Assembly: GCA_934140575.1 (NCBI GenBank)
Contig: CAKPBJ010000006.1
Coordinates: 1-55,315, forward strand
DNA from: an uncultured Bacilli bacterium
GTDB lineage: Bacteria; Bacillota_I; Bacilli_A; RF39; UBA660
DNA: 55,315 bases
Direction: 5' to 3'
Position 1 is the stretch's first letter; every line of letters starts with the position of its first letter. Below, one piece after another: positions 25,261 through 33,382 of this stretch. A model generated the notes under the pieces. The model was not told the DNA's origin. It saw only the letters and a list, made by a program, of their open reading frames with translations, and ran no database searches. A program made the position numbers and the translations under genes.

Positions 25261-25987
25261 GTGTGACTTTAAGTACTAATTTCATAGCTAGACATGACTT
25301 TTCAGTGTTTTTTTCATATTGACCACAAGCATATCCAAAATAACTATCAGCATCGTCTTTTTCTAAATATAAATTATTTCTTAACTCATTAAAATTATTC
25401 GCAGTAACAGAATCATTAACGACATACTTACCATCAACAAAATTATAATAATTAAATTCTGCATTATAATCATATAAACTATCTAATTGATAAAACTTTT
25501 CCTGATTTTCATAATCCCAAGATAAACTTGCACCAAAATTAGTATAACCTTGAGGTTGAATAATCACAGAATCAATATTTAAGTTAACAGAAAACGGATA
25601 AAAAGAGTTTAAACGTCTAATTATTTCATCCTTATTACTAACGTCAACATCACGCCCCATTATAGAAAGAGATGCAATCTCATAAGAAACATCAGCAGAA
25701 ACCTCACCCAAATTATGTATAATAACTTTTTGACTATAATCTAGCATACCAGGTTTCATATCTGAAACATAAAAATCAACTTTAGTTGTAGGTTTACCAT
25801 TAGAATTAAATTCAACATCCCAAGAAGAAATATTTCCTTCAAGCTGCAACCCAGCCTTAGAAACATAAGTAAACCACGCAAAAATATTAACGCCAATTAG
25901 AAACAAGGCAAACAAAAGACTACGCAATAGCATTCTTTTTCTACTTTTCTGTAACTTTTTATAAAAACCTAGAAATTCCTGTCTCAC
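25247..25987 (-). CDS. TasA-like exported protein encoded next to SipW
   Basis: About 246 residues. A long basic cytoplasmic start (KKLQKSRKRMLLRS), then a hydrophobic helix ending FAWFTYVSKAGLQLEGNISSWDVEF, a SipW-type signal region. The mature domain is beta-rich: MKPGMLDYSQKVIIHNLGEVSADVSYEI is the TasA/CalY strand pattern. The start is GTG 25987, 8 bases after GGAGG; the GTG at 25996 lies inside that site. It is the last gene of the AAA ATPase-DUF2357-sipW operon and probably a substrate of the SipW encoded directly upstream. Confidence 0.83.
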   Translation of the reverse strand: MRQEFLGFYKKLQKSRKRMLLRSLLFALFLIGVNIFAWFTYVSKAGLQLEGNISSWDVEFNSNGKPTTKVDFYVSDMKPGMLDYSQKVIIHNLGEVSADVSYEIASLSIMGRDVDVSNKDEIIRRLNSFYPFSVNLNIDSVIIQPQGYTNFGASLSWDYENQEKFYQLDSLYDYNAEFNYYNFVDGKYVVNDSVTANNFNELRNNLYLEKDDADSYFGYACGQYEKNTEKSCLAMKLVLKVTQKEA

Positions 25988-26010
25988 AAAAGGCACCTCC
26001 TAAATTATAT

Positions 26011-26679
26011 TTATATTATCTCCTCTTCGCTGTCATCATTATTTTTTTCTATTATATCATCATTTTCATTCAAATTACTATCTTCATCAAACTTATCTGA
26101 AGAAACTTCTTTCTGAATTTCTTCTAACTCATTTTTATCAAGTTTAATATCTGTTATTGTTTGTAATATTTCAAGAACAATAACTAATACTAATGGACAA
26201 AATATTAAACAAAAAAATCCTACCTGAGACTTAATAATATGATTAATTTGAGTAACCACCGGTAAAATTCCTGTAACTTTACCAACTATTTGACTCGATG
26301 TAATTGAAGGATCCTCTACTTGATTACTAACACCTTTAGTAGTAAAAATACGTCCCTTTTCACCATCTTCAATCTTAATAATTCTATGAGTTACTAACTT
26401 ATCCTCTAAACCTCCACGATTTCCAACATAAGCTACATCGTCCCCAACTTTTAATTTAGAAGTATCACAATTCTTAACAATAATTACATCATCAACATTA
26501 TAAACTCCAGTCATAGAACCAGTCGCAACAGTATATAAGTGATATCCCATAATACCTTTATTACCACCAATTCTTTGAACACAAATAAAAGCAATATATA
26601 AAAGCATTATCAAAAATAACAAACTTTTTAATAACTCAAATATAAATTTAAAAATTCTACAATTAAATATTTTTTCCAT
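26011..26679 (-). CDS. sipW: SipW-type (ER-type) signal peptidase I
   Basis: 222 residues: one N-terminal membrane helix, the catalytic domain with YTVATGSMTGVY (Ser near 55) and KLVTHRII (His near 97, replacing the Lys of ordinary bacterial signal peptidases), the GDDVAYVG strand, then a second membrane helix and an acidic cytoplasmic tail. This Ser-His form processes TasA/CalY-type proteins. The start is ATG 26679, 6 bases from AAGGTG; the upstream frame begins inside that site. It overlaps the end of the DUF2357-like gene and is followed by a TasA-like substrate, so it is part of one transcript with both. Confidence 0.93.
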   Translation of the reverse strand: MEKIFNCRIFKFIFELLKSLLFLIMLLYIAFICVQRIGGNKGIMGYHLYTVATGSMTGVYNVDDVIIVKNCDTSKLKVGDDVAYVGNRGGLEDKLVTHRIIKIEDGEKGRIFTTKGVSNQVEDPSITSSQIVGKVTGILPVVTQINHIIKSQVGFFCLIFCPLVLVIVLEILQTITDIKLDKNELEEIQKEVSSDKFDEDSNLNENDDIIEKNNDDSEEEII

Positions 26680-27784
26680 CATCTTCACCTTTCAAGTTAT
26701 TAAAAACTGCATCAATCATTTTATTTTCACGAGAAAATCTATCTTTAAAAATATTTTCAATACTATTAGTCTTCTTTATAGTATCACTTTTAATAATATC
26801 ACACTGCTTTTCAAATAACTTCTTTATCTTATCTTCATTTAAATCTTCTACACTATCAAGCAAATTATCAATTAATCTCTTCATCATTTGATTAATTATA
26901 TTAACCTCACTACCACTATTACTAGAATTTATTAAATTCCTATTAGCAATATAAGTCATAAGAAAAGCTTGATCATATTCATTTTTTAAAATACCCTTAT
27001 CAAAATAATTTTTCTTTTCCTTTTCCCTTTTATCCTTACTTTCAAAAGCTTGAATATAATTCCACAACTCCTCAGCTTTCTTAAAGTTTGGATTCTTTAA
27101 AATAACATTTGTATGTCTTATTGGACTCCTAACAGGAGGTAGATGAAGCTTAGCAAGTGTTGTATAAAGTTCACTTCCAAAAAAACCATCCATTTGTATT
27201 TTTATTTTTTTAAGTCTATCTTCAAAAGATAAACCATTTCGTGAACCATCTGCTCCTTTAACCACACGAGAAACATCATTTATTTCAAGTTTAATGTTAA
27301 TATCTTCACTATCCACTTTGGTATTCGCAACATACACTAAGTCATTCTTATCCAAGCAATAAGAACTTCCTCCTGTTGCCGTAACTCTTTCTTCATAAAA
27401 ATTTCTTAAATTATTTAAAAGAGTAAATATAAATCTATTTTCATAAGTATCTAAACTTTCTTCACGATTTATATTTAAAATCTTAGAAGGTTTAACATCA
27501 CCATTATCCTCAATTTTTTGTATAAAATTAGTATGCTGAGTAAGATGAATAACAGATTCAACTGTAACCTTACGAGCAAGTTCAACTTTAACAATTTCTT
27601 CTTCATTAATAATAAATCTTTTAGGATTTCTTAAAATATTATCAAGATAAGGCAATGTATCTTCAATAATATCTATCCACTCATAATCAAGTTCTTTTAA
27701 ATCATGATTTGTCTTTACATTTAATGTTGAATTAAGCTTATTTAAAAACTCATCATTCTTTTCTAAAACATCACCATTATCCAT
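26663..27784 (-). CDS. DUF2357-like protein partnered with the McrB-like ATPase
   Basis: 373 residues, soluble. The block REESLDTYENRFIFTLLNNL near 120-140 is the hallmark of DUF2357-containing proteins, which are usually encoded next to McrB-type AAA+ ATPases. In that family a C-terminal nuclease may follow. Here the chain stops soon after a helical region, and I see no PD-(D/E)XK motif, so a nuclease role is not supported. AGAGGTG precedes ATG 27784. It starts 19 bases after the ATPase gene. I think it is the adaptor or effector of the ATPase. Confidence 0.78.
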   Translation of the reverse strand: MDNGDVLEKNDEFLNKLNSTLNVKTNHDLKELDYEWIDIIEDTLPYLDNILRNPKRFIINEEEIVKVELARKVTVESVIHLTQHTNFIQKIEDNGDVKPSKILNINREESLDTYENRFIFTLLNNLRNFYEERVTATGGSSYCLDKNDLVYVANTKVDSEDINIKLEINDVSRVVKGADGSRNGLSFEDRLKKIKIQMDGFFGSELYTTLAKLHLPPVRSPIRHTNVILKNPNFKKAEELWNYIQAFESKDKREKEKKNYFDKGILKNEYDQAFLMTYIANRNLINSSNSGSEVNIINQMMKRLIDNLLDSVEDLNEDKIKKLFEKQCDIIKSDTIKKTNSIENIFKDRFSRENKMIDAVFNNLKGEDDGKNI

Positions 27785-27803
27785 AAATATTCACCTCTAC
27801 TTA

Positions 27804-29342
27804 TTAAACCATCTTTTGAAGTCTTCTTAAGTAATCTTTACATTCATTAAAATTCTCTTTACCAAACTCTTTATCTAAAAATTCAATAAACGGATCAATT
27901 TCATCTCTAATATATGCAAGATTTAATTGTTCAAACTTACGTAAAATTTTACGTGCTATATAATAATCAACTCCATCTACTTCTGTACCACCACAAGCAA
28001 CATAAGTTGCGACAAAGTCTTTCATCTGCTTAACAATACGGTTACCAAAAGCTATACGGAAATGTTTAATAACATAATCATCCATTGAATTAATCTTCTC
28101 ACTCATACCATCAGTTAATGGATGTTCTTGTTTTGCCTTAGCAAATAATCCCTCTAAATATGAACTATTAATATTCATGGAATCAGTATCAATTGGCTCA
28201 AATACTTGACCTTTATCATTAATATCTATTGGCATAGCACGATCGTATACTTTATCAGTAACAGCAAATGTAGAGTCATCGTTATTGATTGTTCCAATAT
28301 ACCACATGTTACCTGGAATATGTAACTTACCAGCTTCTAATTTCTTAGGATCTGTATCCCATGAACTAGGAACAAGCTCAATTACCCATTCATCACGACT
28401 TGGCATTTCAAGAATAGATAACATTTCTGCAAAGTAGTACTCAACACGTGCAATATTCATTTCATCTAGAACAGTTACATAAACATCATCTGTATATCCA
28501 GCAAGATACATCCATTTAAGTACTTCAGTTTCATTAAACTTCTTAGTAAACTCATTGAAATATCCAAAAAGTTCTGTTCTATCTCTCCAAGAAGGTTGAA
28601 CTGAAGCAATAATTGCATCATTTCTAATAAATTTACCCCAAGCATAAGCAAGTGAAGTTTTACCAGTACCAGAAATACCTTGTAAGATAACTAACTTAGT
28701 AGCACTTAAACCAGATATAAATAATCTAATCATATTAGAAGTATAATAAAGTTTTAATTTAGAAGCAGCAAAGTTTCTAAATAACTCAACTAATTCCTCT
28801 AAAGTAAATGTATTATTATAATTTTGAATCTTATAATTCATATACTCTACATCAATAGCATGTAACTTAGAGAATCTAATATTATCAAGATTAACATCTT
28901 CATTATTATCCTTAGAAGTATTATCTTCCTCACTAAGTACCTCAGCCTCTTCACCAGGCTTTAATCCTAACTGTGATACCTTCATAGCAAGAATCTTTTC
29001 TTTCTCCTGAACTAAATTAGCAACTTCCTTATTAAGTTCCCCAATCTCTTCTAACATACTCTCTTGCTCAACAAGAGTCTTCCTAAATTTCATATATTTC
29101 TTAATAAAGAAAAAAACAAGTAAAATAATAAGTGCAAGAATAATAATTAATACAAGTACCGCAATAACTACAAGTATCCACTCACTCATATTAAAATCTT
29201 TTCTATAAAATTCAATAACATATAAATACTCAGAAATATTAAATATTTGAACAATACCATTAAATATCCCAGAAAAAATCATTCCAATCCCAGAAAAAAA
29301 TACAGACATAAATTCAAATAAAAATCTAACAAACGTATCCAT
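27804..29342 (-). CDS. Membrane-anchored McrB-like AAA+ ATPase
   Basis: 512 residues. Two N-terminal hydrophobic segments (about 5-35 and 58-85) anchor the protein; a coiled-coil and acidic linker follow, then a AAA+ domain from about 165. Walker A GISGTGKTS is near 221, Walker B VTVLDEMNIARVEYYF near 291, the MEMLSILE helix follows, and the sensor region has IGTINNDDS. The DEMN-R-E pattern is typical of the McrB/MoxR-like branch. ATP-driven remodelling at the cytoplasmic membrane face is the likely activity. GAGGAG overlaps the previous gene's stop; ATG 29342 is the start. Its operon partners are DUF2357, SipW and a TasA-like protein, not a restriction nuclease. Confidence 0.85.
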   Translation of the reverse strand: MDTFVRFLFEFMSVFFSGIGMIFSGIFNGIVQIFNISEYLYVIEFYRKDFNMSEWILVVIAVLVLIIILALIILLVFFFIKKYMKFRKTLVEQESMLEEIGELNKEVANLVQEKEKILAMKVSQLGLKPGEEAEVLSEEDNTSKDNNEDVNLDNIRFSKLHAIDVEYMNYKIQNYNNTFTLEELVELFRNFAASKLKLYYTSNMIRLFISGLSATKLVILQGISGTGKTSLAYAWGKFIRNDAIIASVQPSWRDRTELFGYFNEFTKKFNETEVLKWMYLAGYTDDVYVTVLDEMNIARVEYYFAEMLSILEMPSRDEWVIELVPSSWDTDPKKLEAGKLHIPGNMWYIGTINNDDSTFAVTDKVYDRAMPIDINDKGQVFEPIDTDSMNINSSYLEGLFAKAKQEHPLTDGMSEKINSMDDYVIKHFRIAFGNRIVKQMKDFVATYVACGGTEVDGVDYYIARKILRKFEQLNLAYIRDEIDPFIEFLDKEFGKENFNECKDYLRRLQKMV

Positions 29343-29343
29343 A

Positions 29344-30396
29344 TTACTCCTCCTCAAAAACTAAAACTTCTATACCCTCTTTATCATACTCCAAAAAATA
29401 ATCTCTATCTTTATATTTACAATCAGAAACAACAAGATAATTAAACATACCTAAAGTATATATATTATCAGTCTTCTTATAAATATCATTAATATGACTA
29501 AAATCTTGTATACAACCAAATAAATAATCCAAACTAAAAGCATTCTCATGACTTAAATAAGTATTATAATTAACTAAAAATACAACATGTTTTCTAATTA
29601 AAGGATTATCAATCAATTCATATACTTTATTAATTATCTTATCTCTACTTACAAAACTATCTTTAATATTAACAAAATATAAAGTATCAAACTTTTTATC
29701 ATTATTCTTTATAATATCAATAGAAATCTTTTTCATAATTAATTCAAATTTAAAAAAATCATACTCATCATTTTTATAATTCTTTCTAACTAAACCATTT
29801 CTATAATTATTCAAAATTCCAATATTATAATCAAGTTCTACATATTTATAATTATCTTTTCCTACAAATTTCTTAAAAGTAATATTAAAATACTCATCTT
29901 TATAGTCAAGTACCTTATTAACTTTATCATAACTTTTCTTAATTAAACTAACTAATTTTAAACATCTATCTTCAATTAATTTATTAATTAACTTATTATC
30001 TTTTACAAATAAAGAAACAACATTAACAATATCATCCCTATCTTTATATTCTAATCTATCTATCCTACAAACTTCATATGAAATATCTCTAAGTTCCTTA
30101 ATAATAGATACATTAGTTGAATATTCATGATTACTCACAACAAGTTCATAATCTTGATAATCATATAATAATTCTTCCATACAACCATCAAATTCTTTAT
30201 CTAAGTTTTTAAGATTAGCTCGACTACCATCATCAATAGTATTAAAAGTATCATAATAATAATTATCAATATAAGTTTTAAAATAAGCCCTAAAAACATC
30301 TTTTATAAACTTATTATTCTTATTATAAATAACTAATCCATACTGAATAAGGCAATCAGTCTTATAATCCATATAAATATTAATTAAATTACTCAT
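29344..30396 (-). CDS. Unknown 350-residue soluble protein, first gene of the AAA ATPase operon
   Basis: Soluble and rich in Asp, Lys, Tyr and Asn, with no signal or membrane segment. The C-terminal half has a regular alternation of strands and helices (TLYFVNIKDSFVSRDKII, HVVFLVNYNTYLS, TLGMFNYLVVSDCKY), which could be an alpha/beta barrel or a degenerate EAL-like fold, but no catalytic motif stands out. GGGTG precedes ATG 30396, and the stop overlaps the ribosome-binding site of the ATPase gene. An extended -10 promoter lies just upstream. I do not recognise the family; by context it belongs with the ATPase. Confidence 0.75.
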   Translation of the reverse strand: MSNLINIYMDYKTDCLIQYGLVIYNKNNKFIKDVFRAYFKTYIDNYYYDTFNTIDDGSRANLKNLDKEFDGCMEELLYDYQDYELVVSNHEYSTNVSIIKELRDISYEVCRIDRLEYKDRDDIVNVVSLFVKDNKLINKLIEDRCLKLVSLIKKSYDKVNKVLDYKDEYFNITFKKFVGKDNYKYVELDYNIGILNNYRNGLVRKNYKNDEYDFFKFELIMKKISIDIIKNNDKKFDTLYFVNIKDSFVSRDKIINKVYELIDNPLIRKHVVFLVNYNTYLSHENAFSLDYLFGCIQDFSHINDIYKKTDNIYTLGMFNYLVVSDCKYKDRDYFLEYDKEGIEVLVFEEE

Positions 30397-30422
30397 CCAA
30401 TCACCCTTTCCTAGTCTTTTAA

Positions 30423-30431
30423 ATTATAACA
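30423..30431 (-). promoter_or_regulatory. Extended -10 promoter of the AAA ATPase-DUF2357-sipW operon
   Basis: TGTTATAAT on the minus strand, about 30 bases upstream of ATG 30396 and just after the previous gene's stop. No convincing -35. Confidence 0.5.
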
Positions 30432-30441
30432 CATAATTAAA

Positions 30442-31374
30442 TTATTTTGGACTTTTTACTGAAACATTTACAATAGAATTTGAATTTGTTATAGGATAAG
30501 TATAATTCTTAAGTATATCGTTTTTATAAAATATAATTGATTTAGTAGAAGAAGCATTAATTTTAAAAGAAAACTTCTTAACATACTTATATCCACCAAT
30601 ATTAATAGTTTGATAATTACTACTCAATCTATTTATATATAAAGAATTAGTTAAATCACAAAAAATAATATTAGGATCAAACTCTAAAGTAACAATTGCA
30701 GAATAACACTTATCTTTATTAGTATCACTAAGTTTAGCATAATCATCAATTGAGACTTGATCACCTACTTTATAACTATCAAATGCAGTAGAAACCTCAT
30801 AATAAGAAACAGAATTAGTAAGATTCAAAGTCAAATACTTAGAATTAACACTATCTTCGATATTATAAGTAAAATCACTCTTAGAAGTACCTATATTATA
30901 ACTAGCAGACAAAGTCTTAGTATAAGGAGAAGTAGAAGTAACACTAGTCTTCACAACCGCAACTTCCCCTTCACTAAATTTTCCTCTACTCTTAACCGTA
31001 ATTTGATAAGTATCAACTTTAGAAGCCTTATAAATAATTCCATTAGACTTATTAACTTCACAAGAAACATTAGAAGAACAATTAACACTAATATCATAAG
31101 AAATATCAGCCTTAGTTACCCTATCATCATTCTTATAATTATTAACATCAATAGTTAAAGTATAATTATTAACACCATCCCAGTTATTAATAGAATAAGC
31201 TTTATTATTCATAGTCAAAACACTACTATTAAAATAAAATGACTTAGTTTCTAAAATAAAATTATTCACAATATTCAAAATATACTTACCAAAAGCAACA
31301 CTAATAATAAGAAAAATTATCAAACAAATTAAAACAATAACACTTAACTTTCTATGTTTCCTAATAAACTCCAT
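30442..31374 (-). CDS. Anchored or secreted beta-rich surface protein
   Basis: 310 residues. N-terminal helix (about 10-30) ending SVAFGKYILNIVNNF, close to the SipW-type signal pattern. The rest is Ser/Asn/Tyr-rich beta structure, probably two to three Ig-like modules (DISYDISVNCSS, TVKSRGKFSEGEVAVVKTSVTS, SFKINASSTKS), with cysteines that could pair. AGGTGG precedes ATG 31374. Third of three consecutive exported-protein genes; by position a fibre component or cap. Family unknown. Confidence 0.75.
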   Translation of the reverse strand: MEFIRKHRKLSVIVLICLIIFLIISVAFGKYILNIVNNFILETKSFYFNSSVLTMNNKAYSINNWDGVNNYTLTIDVNNYKNDDRVTKADISYDISVNCSSNVSCEVNKSNGIIYKASKVDTYQITVKSRGKFSEGEVAVVKTSVTSTSPYTKTLSASYNIGTSKSDFTYNIEDSVNSKYLTLNLTNSVSYYEVSTAFDSYKVGDQVSIDDYAKLSDTNKDKCYSAIVTLEFDPNIIFCDLTNSLYINRLSSNYQTINIGGYKYVKKFSFKINASSTKSIIFYKNDILKNYTYPITNSNSIVNVSVKSPK

Positions 31375-31382
31375 AAAACCAC

Positions 31383-31991
31383 CTACATCTGTCTAGATTT
31401 AATATTAACCTCAATACTCTCAATATAATTCTCAAAATCAATATTCTTAGAATAATCCTTAGGAAAATCAATAACCATAGTATAAACATCAGTAGTCCTA
31501 TTCTTATAATACATCTCATAAGTATCAGGACAACTAAAAACATTATACCAAGCACCATCACTATCTTGAACCACATTAGATGACTCAAATAAATTAGTTG
31601 AATTAGTATTGTCGTAAACTTCATTTCTATATAACTTAATAGTAATTGGCAAATTAGTTGTAGTTATGATTTTTAAATCATAATAGATATCTACATCAGT
31701 TTCCTTTGTTTCATTAAAGTTTGAAATACTAAACTTATAAACATATGGTTTATTGCTTGGTACTATACCATCTGGTTCTAAATTAAAAGATTGTTCACCT
31801 GTATCAAGTATATATAAAGCTTTACTAATATTCGCATTTATTTTTGAATGTACCTCATACCTTGCATATGCAATTTTAAATAAATAAAAAGAAAGAAATA
31901 AAAAGAAGAATAATATAAACATAAAAAGAAGAAATTTTCGTTTTTCTTCATAGTGTTTTATATGTTTAATTTTATATATAAAATCACTCAT
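31383..31991 (-). CDS. TasA-like exported protein
   Basis: 202 residues. A long basic start, a hydrophobic helix (about 20-40), then KIAYARYEVHSKINANISKALY, the layout of a SipW-type signal. The mature domain is beta-rich, with PYVYKFSISNFNETKETDVDIYYDLKI, the alternating pattern of TasA/CalY domains. AAGGAG precedes ATG 31991. The next gene starts 8 bases after its stop, so it is in one transcript with the genes on each side. Confidence 0.78.
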   Translation of the reverse strand: MSDFIYKIKHIKHYEEKRKFLLFMFILFFFLFLSFYLFKIAYARYEVHSKINANISKALYILDTGEQSFNLEPDGIVPSNKPYVYKFSISNFNETKETDVDIYYDLKIITTTNLPITIKLYRNEVYDNTNSTNLFESSNVVQDSDGAWYNVFSCPDTYEMYYKNRTTDVYTMVIDFPKDYSKNIDFENYIESIEVNIKSRQM

Positions 31992-32006
31992 AATATACTC
32001 CTTATA

Positions 32007-32606
32007 TTATCCTATTTTCTCTCCATTATATTGAATTGCCTTAAAATCAATTGAAAAGTAATCATCCAAATTACTGTCATCAAAACCTGATCCTTCAATA
32101 TCCTCATTACTAAATTCAAATCCCATTGTAATATTAATAACTTTTCCATTATTTATATCATTTAAAGTAACTAATCCAGTATATTCATTTTCTCCTGTCT
32201 TAAATAAATTACCATTATCAGATGAAAAATTATTAAATTTAAGCAATTTTTCTAAACCCGACTGTTTATCATTTATTGTAAAAGTATACATAAAAGCAAC
32301 ATCACTATCCTTAGGATCTAATGTGAATGTAACATTTCCAACTGCTCCAGGAGCAACCTTTCCCTCTCTAGTATGAGAAACATCCCAATTAATATTATCA
32401 AGTGTTACCCCATCTTTTAAATCTTTACTAAGAATATCTTTTCCATCAATAGCAATATGAATTCCCGCAACATCAGCACTCAATGCACCATCAACAGTAG
32501 ACTCATAACTCATATATGTATGAACAGAACAAAAATATAAAACTACAAAGCAAAAAACTACAAGTAAAAATATACCAATTTTCTGATTATATTTCTTATC
32601 CCTCAT
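32007..32606 (-). CDS. TasA/CalY-like exported protein, paralogue of the plus-strand gene at 24657
   Basis: 199 residues. N-terminal helix (about 10-28), SipW-type boundary HTYMSYESTVDGALSADVAGIHIAI, then a beta domain. KVAPGAVGNVTFTLDPKDSDVAFMYTFTI aligns with KLAPGSSGYFTVTIDATNVD of the protein at 24657-25250. Likely a fibre subunit cleaved by SipW. GGAGAG precedes ATG 32606, and an extended -10 promoter (TGCTATAAT) lies at 32627-32635. Confidence 0.82.
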   Translation of the reverse strand: MRDKKYNQKIGIFLLVVFCFVVLYFCSVHTYMSYESTVDGALSADVAGIHIAIDGKDILSKDLKDGVTLDNINWDVSHTREGKVAPGAVGNVTFTLDPKDSDVAFMYTFTINDKQSGLEKLLKFNNFSSDNGNLFKTGENEYTGLVTLNDINNGKVINITMGFEFSNEDIEGSGFDDSNLDDYFSIDFKAIQYNGEKIG

Positions 32607-32626
32607 ACTTACTCTCCTATACTAGA

Positions 32627-32635
32627 ATTATAGCA
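32627..32635 (-). promoter_or_regulatory. Extended -10 promoter for the three-gene exported-protein operon
   Basis: TGCTATAAT on the minus strand between the terminator at 32660-32697 and ATG 32606. Confidence 0.5.
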
Positions 32636-32659
32636 TAAATTTAACTATTTACAAATTTA

Positions 32660-32697
32660 AAAAATAAAAAAGCGGCTATCTAATAAACATAGCCACC
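32660..32697 (-). terminator. Intrinsic terminator after the inactive SipW-like gene
   Basis: GTGGCTAT / ATAGCCGC stem (one G-U), 9-base loop, then TTTTTTATTTTTT on the minus strand. Confidence 0.85.
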
Positions 32698-32705
32698 ATT
32701 TTTAT

Positions 32706-33341
32706 CTATAGAACCTCTATATCATCTTTTTTATCTTCATGAGATGAAGTACTTTTCTTAGAATCATTCAATTTTTTTGTTTCTATATTCTTTCTTTTCT
32801 TTTTAGAACCTTCTTCATCCACCTCATCATATTTTAAAATAACAACAAATTCATATAATTGATAAATGAATACTACCATTATTGGTAATAAAACTAAGAA
32901 TAAGAATCCAATTCTACTTTCTAAAATATTGATTACTGAACCAACAGTACCATAAGTAGTTGAATATTTACCAAGAAGTCTACTACTAGCAACACTAACA
33001 GCTTGATTACCAGTACCAACAGTATATAAAGAATTATAGTTATCTTCTATTATATTAGACACAACTCCACTCTTTACAATATACTCATCATTAATTACAG
33101 AATAATAATAAATCAAATCTCCATTATGGATATCATTACTATTTTTTACTAACAATAAGTCTCCTTTAGAAACATTCTGTATTGTCTTTTCCTCCATCAT
33201 ACCAACAGTTACAAAAGAATAATCTCCAAACTGAGTATATCCATACTTATTCTTACAAAGAACAAATAACGTTAAAGTAATTACATAAACAATAATAACT
33301 ACTTCTAAAAATGACCAAACCCAACGAAAAAAATTCTTCAT
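32706..33341 (-). CDS. Catalytically inactive SipW-like protein (predicted pseudoenzyme)
   Basis: 211 residues with the overall SipW plan: N-terminal helix, peptidase-like domain (YSFVTVGMMEEKTI, KGDLLLVKNS, NGDLIYYY), C-terminal helix and a charged cytoplasmic tail. The Ser position (GSM in active SipW) is GMM, and the THR segment with the catalytic His is KSGVV, so both dyad residues are gone. The frame is intact and has a good AAGGTGG ribosome-binding site, so it is not decaying. It is the last gene after the giant surface protein and may be a chaperone, anchor or decoy for fibre proteins. Confidence 0.82.
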   Translation of the reverse strand: MKNFFRWVWSFLEVVIIVYVITLTLFVLCKNKYGYTQFGDYSFVTVGMMEEKTIQNVSKGDLLLVKNSNDIHNGDLIYYYSVINDEYIVKSGVVSNIIEDNYNSLYTVGTGNQAVSVASSRLLGKYSTTYGTVGSVINILESRIGFLFLVLLPIMVVFIYQLYEFVVILKYDEVDEEGSKKKRKNIETKKLNDSKKSTSSHEDKKDDIEVL

Positions 33342-33382
33342 ATCTTATACCACCTTCTTAAATATTATCATACTATTAAGTA

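Noticed and set aside
26663..29342. McrBC-type restriction system
   Set aside because: The ATPase has N-terminal membrane helices, no DNA-binding domain is seen, the partner lacks a visible PD-(D/E)XK motif, and neighbours are fibre and signal-peptidase genes. A distant restriction ancestry is still possible.
32706..33341. Decaying sipW pseudogene
   Set aside because: No stop or frameshift, good ribosome-binding site, compact operon place and own terminator; a conserved inactive paralogue is more likely.
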